From assembly GCA_032622095.1 (NCBI GenBank), contig CP136064.1:263603863-263667862 (forward strand): a stretch of 64,000 bases of DNA, written 5' to 3'. Position 1 is the first letter of the stretch, and the number at the start of each line of letters is the position of its first letter. Below are positions 47,991 to 59,545 of the stretch, piece by piece. A program made the translations under genes and the position numbers. Source of the DNA: Siphonodentalium dalli (taxonomy: Eukaryota; Mollusca; Scaphopoda; Gadilida; Siphonodentaliidae). The notes beneath the pieces are model-generated. The model saw nothing but the letters and a program-made list of their open reading frames with translations. It was not told the DNA's origin and ran no database searches.

Positions 47991-49850
47991 GTGCTACGAC
48001 ATCTCCCCCCCCCTGCGCATCTTCCACCCGGGGGGGGGGGGGGGAATAAACTGGTTTTACCTAGTTTATCTCCCCCCCCCCCCGCCCTGATCATCTCCCC
48101 TCCCCCGCCTGAATTTTCCATACCTTAACATCTATTGGCGTGATAGTCTCATTTTATCGTTCACTATGACTATGTGACTAAGAAAAACTATCATAGGTGA
48201 CAAGGAAGCATGATTTTTCTGTAAAAAGAGACATTATTGTTCAGATTTTTTTTTATTGAAAATCACCCAGTTTATCTTCCCCCACGCCTGAATTATTTTT
48301 ACCTCAACATCTAATGGCGAGTTAGTCTCATTTTATCGTTCACTATCACTATGTGACTAAGAAAAACTATCATAGGTGACAAGGAAGCATGATTTTTCTG
48401 TAAAAAGAGACAATAATTATAGTTCGGAGAATTTTCATTGGAATTTACCTAGTTTATCTCCCCCCCCCGCCTGGATAATATCGACCCTGAGTGGGTTTCC
48501 ATGACACCCCAGCACTTATGTTGGCCTTAAAATCACCCATATAGTCCATATGGGGGGTCCGGGCTGGACCGGGATGGTCCGGGCTGTCAGCGTCGTTATC
48601 TGTAAACATAATCGGCGATGGCGGCATTTTAGGGGTTAATTGCCAGGCATTTGTGGGCGACTCGCCCTTGTATCTTTGTAAGTGTAGTTGAGGGTAGTTC
48701 CACAACACATATGTAAGGGGTTATTAGAAGTACGAGGACATTAAGGGGGTCCGGGCTGTGAGTTTGTTTATTGGGGGCGCAATTTTGTAATTCTGGTTGA
48801 ATCAGGGAATTTTAGGGGTTAATAAGCGGCACTTCCGTTTGACCTTGACCACTCTCCGTGCGTATTTGGGTTTCATTAACACCCTCGCCCAGATATGGAT
48901 ACTAAAATCACACCTGGACTCAGCAGGGGCGGTCCGGGCTGTTAGCTTCATTTCGCTGCGAACATTTTCGCTGATGCCGGCATTTTGAGGGTTAATAGCG
49001 ACCCTGAGTGGGTTTCCATGACACCCCAGCACTTATATTGGCCTAAAATCACTCATATAGTCCATATGGGGGGTCCGGGATGGTCTGGGGTGGCCCGGGC
49101 TGGTCCGGGCGGTGTTTAGGTCACACCCCCCCCCCCTGGATAAACTAGGTAAATTTCAATGAAAATTCTCCGAACTATAATTATTGTCTCTTTTTAGATA
49201 AACTGGGTGATTTTCAATAACAAAAAATCTGAACAATAATGTCTCTGCCGAAGAAAAAACATGCTTCCTTGCCACCAATGATAGTTTTTCTAAGTCACAT
49301 AGTCATATTGAACGATAAAATGAGACTATCTCGCCAATAGATGTTAAGGTATGGAAAATCCAGGTGGGGGGGGGGGAGATAAACTAGGTAAATTCCAATG
49401 AAATTCTCCGAACTATAATTATTGTCTCTTTTACAGAAAAATCATGCTTCCTTGTCACCTATGATAGTTTTTCTTAGTCACATAGTGATAGTGAACGATA
49501 AAATGAGACTAACTCGCCATTAGATGTTGAGGTAAAAATAATTCAGGCGGGGGGGGGGGGGGGGGGGGGAAGAAACTGGGTGATTTTCAATAAAAAAAAA
49601 TCTGAACAATAATGTCTCTGCCGAAGAAAAGACATGCTTCCTTGCCACCAATGATAGTTTTTCTAAGTCACATAGTCATAGTGAATGATAAAATGAGACT
49701 ATCACGCCAATAGATGTTAAGGTATGTAAAATTCAAGCGGGGGGAAGATGATCAGGGCGGGGGGGGGGGGGGGAGATAACCTAGGTCAACTTCCCCCCGG
49801 GGGGATGTTGATCAGGGGGGGGGAGATAAACTGTTACACCGGTATGAGAA
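47991..49850. repeat. C-run/G-run inverted modules at the array centre
   Basis: The left half (about 48050-48470) has two direct modules: a C run, then a cgcctgaatttt-type joint, cttaacatctattggcgtga, tagtctcattttatcgttca, gtgactaagaaaaactatca and ggtgacaaggaagcatg. The right half (about 49120-49790) has several complementary modules ending in G runs up to about 22 long. The middle (48483-48563 and 49003-49081) is a direct repeat (gaccctgagtgggtttccat, then acaccccagcactta, atatagtccatatgggg). ggtccgggctgg words are frequent between. No gene. Confidence 0.75.
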
Positions 49851-49989
49851 CATTAAGATATTTTAACCTAAAAAATTGTATAAATCCTAACATCTAGTGG
49901 TCTAACTCCAGACAAATGCACATGGCACATGCACATTAATTAGAAGGGATTAAATCGACTTTATTTTATTGATGTAGTGTTTATTTAGT

Positions 49990-50690
49990 TATTTAATTAT
50001 GTCCCCTACTTAATTTGGTTGATTTAGTGTCATGTTTGTGTAGGCTAAAGTGAAAATTTTCCAACCGATGACCATTTCACTCCACAAGTTGGACCAAATG
50101 TAGTAAAATTGTTAATTATTTTTTTAAACTAAATAGCAGTTTTTGTATTGGCCACGGGGGAGGGACAATGACACACTGGGCCGGCCATGGAAATTTGTTG
50201 AAATCTGAACAAGAATATCGCAAATCCTAGCATCTAGACTAGCCTTAAGCCTTCCTATAGAGTTGGATATTTCAAACCTGACACACCCACTTAGGTCAGC
50301 TTAGGTTGGAAAATTTCCAACTGATGACAATTCCAATGACAATGTTAACCAAATGTATGACAATATTGTTTTCTTAAATTAACAAGCTGGTTTTGACTGG
50401 CCACAGGGGAGGGACCAGGACACAAGCTTTCCAAGTGTTATTAATTTCCAACCTGTCACTCCCATAATGTTGGAATATTTCCAACTGATGACCATCTCAG
50501 TCCAAAATTTTGAACAAAGGTAGGAAAATATGCAAATATATTGGTCCAAAAAACAATAAATTGTTCGAAAATCAAACTTCAAGAACATTTTCGACCTTTT
50601 GTTGGTGTGAAATTTCCAACTAATGTTTTGGCAGGTACCACCCCACCCCCCCCCCAAAACCATGTCTCCACGTCTCTGATTAAACGCAAT
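49990..50690 (-). repeat. Dispersed repeat family A, tandem degenerate copies
   Basis: The reverse complement of 50380-50690 matches 21195-21615. A weaker copy of the same words (tccaac, gatgaccatttcactcca, ggccacgggggagggaca) precedes it at about 50050-50340. The end near 50640 carries a C run next to aaaaccatgtctcc. Confidence 0.6.
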
Positions 50691-50774
50691 AATTTTATAA
50701 AAGATATATTACAAAAAAGTATTTATACAAGCATTCAAATATATCGAATAAGAACCCTATAAGATACTTCGAAG

Positions 50775-51640
50775 CACATGTTTGAATCTCGTTCGGAACT
50801 TAGAACAATATGTCTAAAGTTCGCCGTGAGTGCAGAGGGTAGAGGCAAAACCAGTGGATCAATAACCTTGAAATTTCGGTAGGGAAATCCTATGGAGCAT
50901 AGATTATTCCCACGCAATACCGCTTGGACCGAAACAGATCGGTTCTACCTGTGTACATATTTGAATTTCAGTTTGAATGTTTTTCAAAGGGAAAAGGAAC
51001 ATTCGGAAAATTATGTAAAAAAAAAAAAGTTTAAAATTTGTGAATTGGAGAGCGCGAATTAGGTCTAGAGAAGTCTCCTTGTGCAAACTGGAAACTGCGT
51101 GTTTTTTTGTTTTTTTGGAGATTGTGCTGTGAAGTTAGACGGACGTTGGACGTTCGTGGACTTTCAACAATTTGATTATTTGCATGGAAATATGTTTGCA
51201 TGGAGGGTGATTTTTTTAAATAAGAGTTGTGTGGGCACAAGGCAGCTGTTAGTCATATCAACAAATGCGAGTCTATGGTATTTCATTGAAAACAGACCGT
51301 GTCGCGAATGTCCACGAACGTCCAACGTCCGTCCAACTTCACAGCGATATTCCCAAATATTTGATCACCCCCATTATCTCACAAACTGCAAGCATTATGC
51401 TATGCCGATGATTTTCATTCGTTACACATCCAGTAACGCCCATGGCACCCGAAACGGGCCCTATAATTGGGTCAGAAGCATATATTTGAATGTCTGTTTG
51501 AATGTCTTTCGAAAGGTAAACAAATGTACGTTCGACTTGGAAAGTTCTGTCTAAAGTTCGCCGTGAGTGCAGAGGGTAGAGGCAAAACCAGTGGATCAAT
51601 AACCTTGAAATTTCGGTAGGGAAATCCTATGGAGCATACG
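50775..51640 (-). repeat. Inverted copy of the large-array unit
   Basis: The reverse complement contains the A-type unit (caaggagacttctctagacc) plus the opening of a second unit. It has the same 39-base inverted repeat and the octamer. It ends at tatggagcata at about 51639, where a ccatgg-rich repeat begins. With the 43421-47990 array and the C/G modules between, it forms one large imperfect palindrome. Confidence 0.85.
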
Positions 51641-51644
51641 GTAG

Positions 51645-51880
51645 CAACCGCATGTAACATAGTATAGAGTATCCTAGTACAGTTCCATGGTACAATCACC
51701 ATAATATCATAAGTACCACGGTAGTGCCATATAACTAACAGTACCATGGTAGTATCCATTGTAACATGGTAGAATACCTTAGTACGGTGCCATGATAAAG
51801 TACCATGGTAGAGATTTAACGTGGTAGTACCATGGCATACTGCCATGGTAGTATCATGGTATATTATATCCCACGTGGCA
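51645..51880. repeat. taccatggta-rich degenerate repeat
   Basis: The self-complementary word taccatggta and one-base variants recur about every 15-30 bases (agtaccatggtag, tgccatggtagt). Confidence 0.75.
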
Positions 51881-52750
51881 TTATCGCGTCTGACTGGCTG
51901 TACACTGTTATACTATTTTAGGATAGTACCCCAGTAGGATTCCTACTCACCTACTACTCTTTTTCTATATATAGTAACATAATAATTTCGCGCAATCGGA
52001 TTGCCGCCTGAAGACACGACCAAGCCTGCAAATAGCGTGTTTGTCATTTGCAGAATGAGGTCCCCAGAGGGTGAATTTAGTGATGCTATCCCGCATAGCG
52101 GGCTGGCATCACTAAATTTACCCTCTGTGGACCTCATTCTGCTAAGGCCCTCAACTGCTATGGCAGACCTAGAATCAGATTGAAGTTCCCCAGTTGAAGT
52201 TGGTGATGGTCACCCATTGGGCACCGCAATTATGAATTTTATCTTCTGAAAATTAGGGGATATAGAAACTTCTCCGAAGGGAAAATGTAACGAAAAACAA
52301 TTTTAATTTGATACTATAGATACTTCCCAGAAGATGAGGCCTAAGCAGAATGAGGTTCCCAGAGGGTGAATTTGGTGATGCTAGCCCGCTATGCGGGATA
52401 GCATCACTAAATTCACCCTCTGTGGACCTCATTCTGCTTGTACGATACTGTTGCAATATCGGTATCTCATTAGACTTATTAGTGAATTTAATGATCTTTC
52501 AAATGTCCTATCATAGCTATCCATTGTATTTAATAGTTTGGCCGTTAGTTAGCAAGCGGACAGTCCTAATGATTTAATGCCAGTGAACGTTTTCATCGAA
52601 GATAGCAAGATATCTTCTGAAATTTCGCCAAAATGTCTTTGCTAATGACGTATTGATAGAAATAAATGCATGAATGACGACGAAGAGGTGCTGTTAGATG
52701 TAACTAATATCATAGTTATATTCCTCTGCAAGGATTGTCGTAAATTGTTA
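51868..52750 (+). repeat. Dispersed repeat family B, interrupted copy
   Basis: Matches the reverse complement of about 58880-59425: cctactcacctactac, gccgcctgaagacacg, tacgata, caatatcggtat, atttaatagtttg, aagcgg, atttcgccaaaatgtctttg and tgtaactaata. It is interrupted at 52030-52440 by the hairpin-ended element, which the other copy lacks. Confidence 0.7.
52030..52440. mobile_element. Hairpin-ended foldback element, copy 2
   Basis: Two near-perfect hairpins lie at about 52052-52142 and 52346-52438. Each runs gcagaatgaggtccccagag, then gtgaatttagtgatgct, a cccgcatagcggg-type core, and back. They flank about 200 bases of AT-rich spacer with agaagatgaggcctaa next to the second hairpin. The element is the inverted relative of 11658-12095 and interrupts repeat family B. 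Non-coding. Confidence 0.75.
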
Positions 52751-53125
52751 AATCTGAATATATTATATCATCACTAATTCGAATATATGATATCACAAAA
52801 TAGTAAGTATTTTGTTATATCAATAATTAAATTTTATGTTATCACAAATTCATTTTAGGATATCAATACATATTTTATGATATTACTAAAAAAAAGTCTT
52901 ATCATCCGAATTATTGATATCACAAAATGAGTATATGAAATCACAAATTCGAATAAGTGATATCACAAATTCATTTTCTGATATCATAAAATCGAATATG
53001 TGATATCACTAAATATTTGCTTATTTTTTATATCATATATTAGATTTTATGATATCATATATTCATTTTGTGGCACTTATTCCAATTTGTGATATCACTA
53101 AATGAATTATTGATATAAAAAATTA
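52745..53125. repeat. gatatcacaaatt-type degenerate tandem repeat
   Basis: The words gatatcacaaa, tttatgatatca and aattcattttgtga recur about every 20-30 bases in both orientations. Confidence 0.75.
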
Positions 53126-53456
53126 GTAATAAATAGAAGCCTTTGGCACAAGTATTATATAGTAGGTTGTTAATTTATTTCCGAAAAGGAAGCCATAACA
53201 TGTCACACAGGTTTCGGACATTCATGTTACATACTATATGTTCGAAGTCCGGTTTAATTAAATATCTCTCCTCTATTCAGATTAAGGTCCGAAATGAATC
53301 CAGTCATTGGACTTATTGTCAAGAAACCTTAATTAATGACCAGAATCTCAGAATATATGGTCAAACTCATTCATTTAGATGAAATATAATTATATTGATA
53401 TCGGTTTTCTCTAACCCCACTTCAGTTACTTCAGACCCAATGTTTGGTTGATTTAA

Positions 53457-53952
53457 CCCTTTCAGTGCCAAGTCCGATTTTTATATCAACCCATATACCC
53501 TGTGCAATGCATTCTCTTATATATGCGAGTCGACCATAGGTCGACTCGCATATATAAGAGAATGCATTGGCCTAACAATTTTTCATCATTTGTTATTATT
53601 TTTTACAATTTTTTACAATTTTAATAATTTTTTCTTATATTCTTTAATTAACTCTTTCAGTGCCATACTTATTTTGTAGGTTTAGTGCCAGGGAATCTTA
53701 CGTTTTTCATGGGCATCAAAATTATTACTATGAATACTTGGTGATAGTTTTGAGTTATAACATGCCCCTAATGTATTATCCAGTTTGTTTTTAAATTGGC
53801 TATAGCATGCTTAAGCATACCCAAAACAAATTCAACCAAAAAAAAATAAACAAACAAATCTAAAAAAATAAATAAAATAATTTTATTTTTTTAGGACCGA
53901 TTTTACAGACCGTAAATTAGGGCCGATGAGATCGGCCCTGGCACTGAAAGGG
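53457..53952. mobile_element. piggyBac-like non-autonomous element
   Basis: The 14-base terminal inverted repeats ccctttcagtgcca (53457-53470) and tggcactgaaaggg (53939-53952) are perfect. The left is preceded by TTAA; the right is followed by tata, a decayed form. CCC..GGG ends with TTAA targets are typical of piggyBac-family elements. A second left-like end (ttaactctttcagtgccata) is at about 53646. The interior has the perfect palindrome at 53505-53569 and no transposase. Confidence 0.6.
53505..53569. repeat. Perfect 31-bp palindrome with 3-nt loop
   Basis: The left arm (53505-53535; caatgcattctcttatatat then gcgagtcgacc) and right arm (53539-53569) are exact complements around ATA. Relatives: 63861-63929 with one mismatch, 63955-64000 cut by the window end, degenerate 11440-11578, and a solo half near 19658. 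Confidence 0.9.
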
Positions 53953-54199
53953 TATAACCCAACGTTTAGTTACACAGTATGGGATACCATAACCCAACGT
54001 TTGGTTACTTTTTTCTCTTCACAACTAGTTTATTTAACAGCTTCAGATTCGGTTGACTAAACGTTGGGTTGGAGTCTGACTACACTTTAGTTATATATAT
54101 TTTGAGTATGGATGCGAGCCAGTCTAAATGCGCGGGAATTAACTTCCCATTATAGTGAAACATCGCTGACAAAACATCAAGTTAAATGTTTAACAAAAA

Positions 54200-54470
54200 C
54201 GAATTTATTTTACTTCGATCAGCCTCTCCATAGCAACACTGTTAAATTTGAAAAACAAAATCAATCTTATTCAAAATTAAATGATTGAAGTGAATTTAGT
54301 TGACATAGGTGCATAGCATTCGGCAAATTTCGTCAGATTCCGAACCGTTTAAGTTTGAAATTACGTCCCCTGGCCCATAGCAACGTTGCGATTGGTGACG
54401 TAATTTTCGTTACAAAATTGGGGGCGCCCAGGTGCAAGCAGTTATCGGCGAGTGCATATTCGAAATTCTC
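54200..54470 (+). promoter_or_regulatory. Promoter-like stretch with RFX-half, CRE and CCAAT-type words
   Basis: ccatagcaac occurs at about 54230 and 54376. attggtgacgtaattttcg at about 54392 joins an inverted CCAAT to a CRE-like tgacgtaa, and the CG frequency rises locally. A 71-codon frame follows (54355-54570) but has no splice or family support. Candidate promoter or first-exon region only. Confidence 0.3.
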
Positions 54471-54570
54471 CGTTGTTGTTGTTCTCGTGCTGAATTTTAT
54501 TGGTATAAGCCAATCGATTGAGCATACATTGTTTGTGAAGCCTCCGAACTTGGTTGAACAGTGGAAGTGA

Positions 54571-55555
54571 AACTCAGTCAGTCGGAAAGTAACTGAATGA
54601 TGAATCTGTGACTGAAAAAATGATGGTCAGTGGAGACAGTGGAGTGGACTGTGGACGTTGGACTTATCTGTGGTCACCACGGTGATTTGACTTGTTCTGT
54701 TAAATTTTAAGTATGTTTTCACCTGGAATGGTTAGAATTTCAAGCGGCAAATTATTAAATTTAATTGTTAATAGCTGACACTGTCAGGTCAAGGAAATCA
54801 GAAAATGAACATTTTAGAGCTGACTGATTTACTCATTTACTACTAGTACTACTACTAGTCTATTACTATTAGGATTGTATTAGTGATTACAGATTAGTAA
54901 ATTTAGTTTTCAACGACTTTTGGCTGAGCCTCACCCACTCACTGTGAGTGTCACTCGGGTCAAAATACAATTCTAACCAGCTACAGTCGACACACACATA
55001 TGTGACAAACATGTCAAGCCCAGTCAATTGGTGACTGACAAAGTGAGTCAATTAACTTAGTGAGTGAAGGAAAAGAAGAACATCTCCCATTTGGTATCGG
55101 CACACTGCAGAGTGTAGTGACTGGTGAGAGGATATGATTTCAACTCTCCATCTATGAATTATGTTTCCTGTGATGGACATATCAAGTTAAATATAATAAC
55201 TATAATGCACCGTTAATAACGACATTTTAGTTAACGGTGATTTGTTTCTGCATTCTCACATATTAAATATTTCATGATTTTAACACTGTGTTCTCGGTTT
55301 AAACCTTAAGCATTAAGCGGGAGCTCGGTCAGCATGGCTAGCATATATACTAGTGGCTATTTGTGGAAAAATTATTAAATATAGCCCTGCGTACTTGCTA
55401 TTGTCGACTTGACACATTGGGATTGGAATAATCTGTATGCTAAACATAATAATTCCAGGCCAAGCTGTTCGAACTGTCATGACCTTCTAGTTCTACATGA
55501 CTCATGGGGCAATCGCAGATGGTCACATAAATGTTTTTAATCTGGTAGTATTTTC
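54571..55555. other. No recognised feature
   Basis: AT-rich DNA with some short inverted words (cactcactgtgagtg, near 54940). No supported gene. Confidence 0.35.
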
Positions 55556-55559
55556 TTAG

Positions 55560-56110
55560 ACCACGCCATGAATCTCTATGTATCTATGCCTGTCGAGAAT
55601 GATATATTCCACCAGTACAAAGTTTTTGCTGTTGCGATAGGGAAATTTGTAACAACGAAAAAACAGTACAAGTAATAAATTATGAAATACCTGTTCCTTA
55701 ATAATGTGTGTCATAGAATGTGAAGGAATTATCAAATTCTCAACGATCAGTAAATTATTTGGCATAGGGACATATATAGAATTAAATTAAAATAGAATTA
55801 AATAGAATTAAATTTCCATCACTATTATTAATTTCAGTCTAAGTCTCCACTATCAATATTATTGACCATCACAATGATAGGACACCTGAGAGTACGATAT
55901 AATATCACAAAAGTCACAAACAAGCATGCAATCTCGAGCTGGGGCCACCCCTACTGTGAAGTAGATTATTGAGGAACAAGTATTAACAATAAAGGGAAAT
56001 ATATTCCCTTCTTGTTTATTCATTGTTATAAATTTCGCTGTCAGAACATAACAAAGTTCCCAGGTTTTTGTACAGTGCAATTGGTGTAATATGGTCTATA
56101 GTACGGTAAT
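55560..56110 (-). repeat. Inverted partial third copy of the segmental-duplication sequence
   Basis: The reverse complement carries ttgcatgcttgtttgtg-type and tcgagattgcatgc words, tgttcctcaataatctactt, aaacctgggaactttgtta and a second partial piece near 55570-55760. These match 25690-25880 and 6160-6375. The match does not include the accaaacc tract. Confidence 0.65.
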
Positions 56111-57095
56111 ATCTAGTGTAGAGATTCATGACATGATCTAGTATTTTTTGTGGTTCGATGGTCTTTTAAGGTGAACTCAGTAAACGTGATATATGCACGT
56201 TTGATTAATTAGTAGTAACCGTATAGGAAACGCCCCGAACATACCACTATTGCACAATGACATCAGTTTGTTTAATCTAAATTATTTATCCACTCCAGCC
56301 CCAAAACAATAGTCATTTTGCAAATTATGTCATTCCTTTTTGAAGTACCTATCATCTACTGAAGGTGGATCCTACCACAGGCCAGAAATTGTGTCCCATT
56401 GAGTCATTGTGCCCCACCCGTGTAACTCGCTGAAAGTCAAGCATACATAAACGTCTATAAAAATAAATCAGATGTGGCTATGTGAAATATGTAATACATC
56501 CCCGTTTTCCACATCACAAAAATGTATTCAGTATTATATGTAAATTTATCAAATAAAGATATTTGTCCCTTAAAATTTCAAAAATTAAATTAATTAATTT
56601 TTCCTCGAAAATTGGTCGCTGGGTCAGATTCAACCTTCACCTGATGATATAATTTTGAACAAATATAGTAACATGTGTTATATGGCTAATATCTCTGGAC
56701 TGGCGCCATTGATATTGGTCTGGAAATTATAGAAATGTTAGAGGCAATGTCTCACTCTGACCCATGTCTAACTGTGGCCCACATTCCCCTATAACTGGTG
56801 CTGCAACATATTCTCGTGCAAATAGGTTTATATTGTACCTAAATATTCACATACGTTCATAATTTTTATTCATTTAAATTTGTTTAACTCAAAATTTAGA
56901 AAAACTAACGCCATTATACACTCTGCCAGGGCACCCTGAGTCACCACACCAAATTTCGTTGAAATCCGAGCACCAAAATTAACAAAGACGTGTTGGTCTC
57001 AACTTTACTCCAGTCTTATATGTATAACAGTCCCATGAAACATTTATATATTTATTGATGGACGTGTCGTGGGATGTTCATACAGGATCGGGTTC
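56111..57095. other. No recognised feature
   Basis: AT-rich DNA with no supported frame. Confidence 0.35.
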
Positions 57096-57099
57096 ATTA

Positions 57100-57160
57100 T
57101 TCCGAAGGTTCCATATTCCGAAGGTTCATTATTCCGAAGGTTCGCTATTCTGCATGAAGG
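57100..57160 (+). repeat. attccgaaggttc short tandem repeat
   Basis: attccgaaggttcc, attccgaaggttca and attccgaaggttcg occur in succession with 17-18-base spacing. Confidence 0.8.
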
Positions 57161-57652
57161 TTTTCTATTAAGGTTTTCTATTCTGGGCGTATTTAACCAG
57201 AAATTAATTAAATTTGCAGCTACACCCCCCCCCCCCCACAAAAACCACAAGCTAGTATTCACATATAGTACATTTATACACCCCATTCTAATTCCCAAAT
57301 TGTCCCAGATGTCGGTTATTAATAGCAAGAAGACAGTATCAGTTTATCGTTTATTATGGAAAGTTGAAAACACGATGACTGCATGACTGACATAAGCTAC
57401 ATGTAAGAGTCTAAGTGATAGAGTCTGTCCGGACTGGCAATCTGTATTTGAAAGAAACATCAACATTAAAGGCCCACTTAATTTTCGAACCCCCAGATCA
57501 TATATATAAAATATATGCCATATTATATACCAAGCATTTGAAATAGGAACCTCTCTAACATTGGATTATCAACTTATCCATGTGTAATAAACTGTGAACA
57601 TGTTTTTGTTGAGTTGCCGACGTGTTTTGTGCTAAAGTTTCATCTGGTTTTG

Positions 57653-57714
57653 TTTTCAATGGAGAGGGAATAACTCTATATTTTAAAGATAGAATTATTC
57701 CCTTCCATTGAAAA
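57653..57714. repeat. Hairpin with about 26-bp stem
   Basis: ttttcaatggagagggaata then actctat pairs with atagaattattcccttccat then tgaaaa around a 9-base loop, with about two mismatches. Confidence 0.75.
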
Positions 57715-58875
57715 TTCCTTTTTCAAGCTTGAATTATGTTGCATTCTGGGAGCCATACCGGGGGGGGGGGATTTTTTACGATTTCAGCTATTTTATATTT
57801 CTCTATGGGCATCTTCTGAGCCGCAGACATTTCAAATGGTGATGGATTATAGTATTTTAATCATATATTATGGCATAGATTGTTGTTAAAACAGAATATC
57901 AATGTTATGGCGCTCCATAATATAATAATATAATAATTTTTGTACAGTTTTCAACCAAATGTATCAAATAAAAGTTATATTATATGCATACTAGTCCCAT
58001 ATACTCATTTAAGTTATTGTATCGTCACTAGTCAGTGAGTGGCTTGAGTTTTCTCCCCGTATCACCATAATGTTTTAAACGATCGTGTGTACCATGGGTT
58101 TACCAATCCAGTATCCCTCAATTAATTTGATTACGTCTAGTACACGCAAATTCGTAATTTAATTTACGCCATTTTATGGCTCCAGTCATAAATTAAATTT
58201 ATATCAAATTATTCACTTTGATTTTAAGATAGCCTATTAACCTGAGCGTTTACAGAATACATCTTCAACTCAAATTACTTATGTTTCTATATATTATCCA
58301 TATTAGATCGTTGTTATCACCGGAAATTTATTGAAAATTATTCTTTTATTATTAATTTAGGTAAACCTCCACGACCCGCATCCCTGCCAGTGACCCAAAT
58401 AAAAACACTTTTGCTAGTTTTGAATCGCATCGTTATCTTCCTCGTAAAATCTTAACGCTATCTATTACACATCCTTGGCGTCCGACAGATGGCCGGGCCA
58501 ATTTATATAGCAGACAGGCAGACAGGCAAACATTCGTAAATATAGACGCAAGATGAAACCAACTTCGCCATTACTGTATCCCTTAAAAATATAATGTGAC
58601 TGCCATCTGAATCATTGTGACTCACTTTCCAACAACTTGTGTTGTTTAGCAAACATTACAGAACTTTGTATCAAACACCATTAATAATGTCACTACTATT
58701 ATTCTATTCCATGACATACTTCTGTAATGCAAGCAACTCATACAACGTATTTGGTGAGGTTTGTGTAGGAGCATTCGGATTTCGGTGATAGCGAGAAATA
58801 TATCGAACATTGGTGTCAATTGTCACACAATTTATGTGTATGATTTTGTCACATTTTTATTTATCGTCAATTTCT
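57715..58875. other. No supported gene
   Basis: A G run near 57760 resembles other homopolymer ends. An AG at 58370 is followed by an open frame to 58454 (begins KPPRPASLPVTQIK) that could be a terminal exon, but the acceptor is weak and no partner was seen. Confidence 0.3.
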
Positions 58876-58879
58876 GAAA

Positions 58880-59425
58880 TTGATCTCAGATTTTACAATG
58901 TACGGCAATCTTTTGACGACGACAGCAATGACTATGTTATTAGTTACAACTAACATACTCTCTTCGTGAGTAATGTCTTTATTTCTATAAATACGACATT
59001 AGCAAAGACATTTTGGCAAAATTTCAGAAGTTAAAATTGTAGATCTTCAATGAAAACGAAAAAGGAAGTTATAAATAATGTTCACTGTCTTTACAAACAT
59101 AGAACTGTCACCGCTTGCCAACTAAACGGACAAACTATTAAATACATTAGATAGCTATGCATGCTCGGACGTTTGTTAAGATAATTACAATTCACCAATA
59201 TGTCTCATGATATACCGATATTGTAACAAGTATATATCGTACAGGGTATAGTATCAGACTGGCCGTGTCTTCAGGCGGCAAACCGAGTTCGCAAAATGAG
59301 TCTATTACTATAAATGGAAAAATAATAGTAGGCGAGTAGGAATTATACTGTGGTATTGTCGTAATATATAGTATAGCAGTGTGCAGCCAATCATAATGCG
59401 AGAAAGTCACGTGAGATATAATATT
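58880..59425 (-). repeat. Dispersed repeat family B, uninterrupted copy
   Basis: Inverted partner of 51868-52750, lacking the hairpin-ended insertion. The position corresponding to the insertion lies near 59240-59265 (tacagggtatagtatcagac). It ends about 120 bases from the lectin gene's stop codon. Confidence 0.7.
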
Positions 59426-59545
59426 GCCCAATAGTACACATCCTCATCCTCTATATGTATATACCTTCCAGTAAAACAAACAACTGTCATACATTCGGGT
59501 TCTTTATCAGTCAATAACAAGGTACATGGTCTTCTGAATTTAACA

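Larger units (their letters stand above)
53430..54075. repeat. Outer repeat with acccaacgtttggtta words, hosting the piggyBac-like element
   Basis: acccaatgtttggttga at about 53435, aacccaacgtttagttaca at 53956, aacccaacgtttggttac at 53991 and the complement taaacgttgggttgg at 54058 surround and follow the TTAA element. This suggests insertion into, or adjacent growth of, an older repeat. Confidence 0.45.

Noticed and set aside
58898-58966. Signal-peptide-like ATG frame ending at GTGAGT
   Set aside because: It lies at the edge of dispersed repeat B and the related copy at 52.7 kb does not preserve the reading. Kept only as a curiosity.
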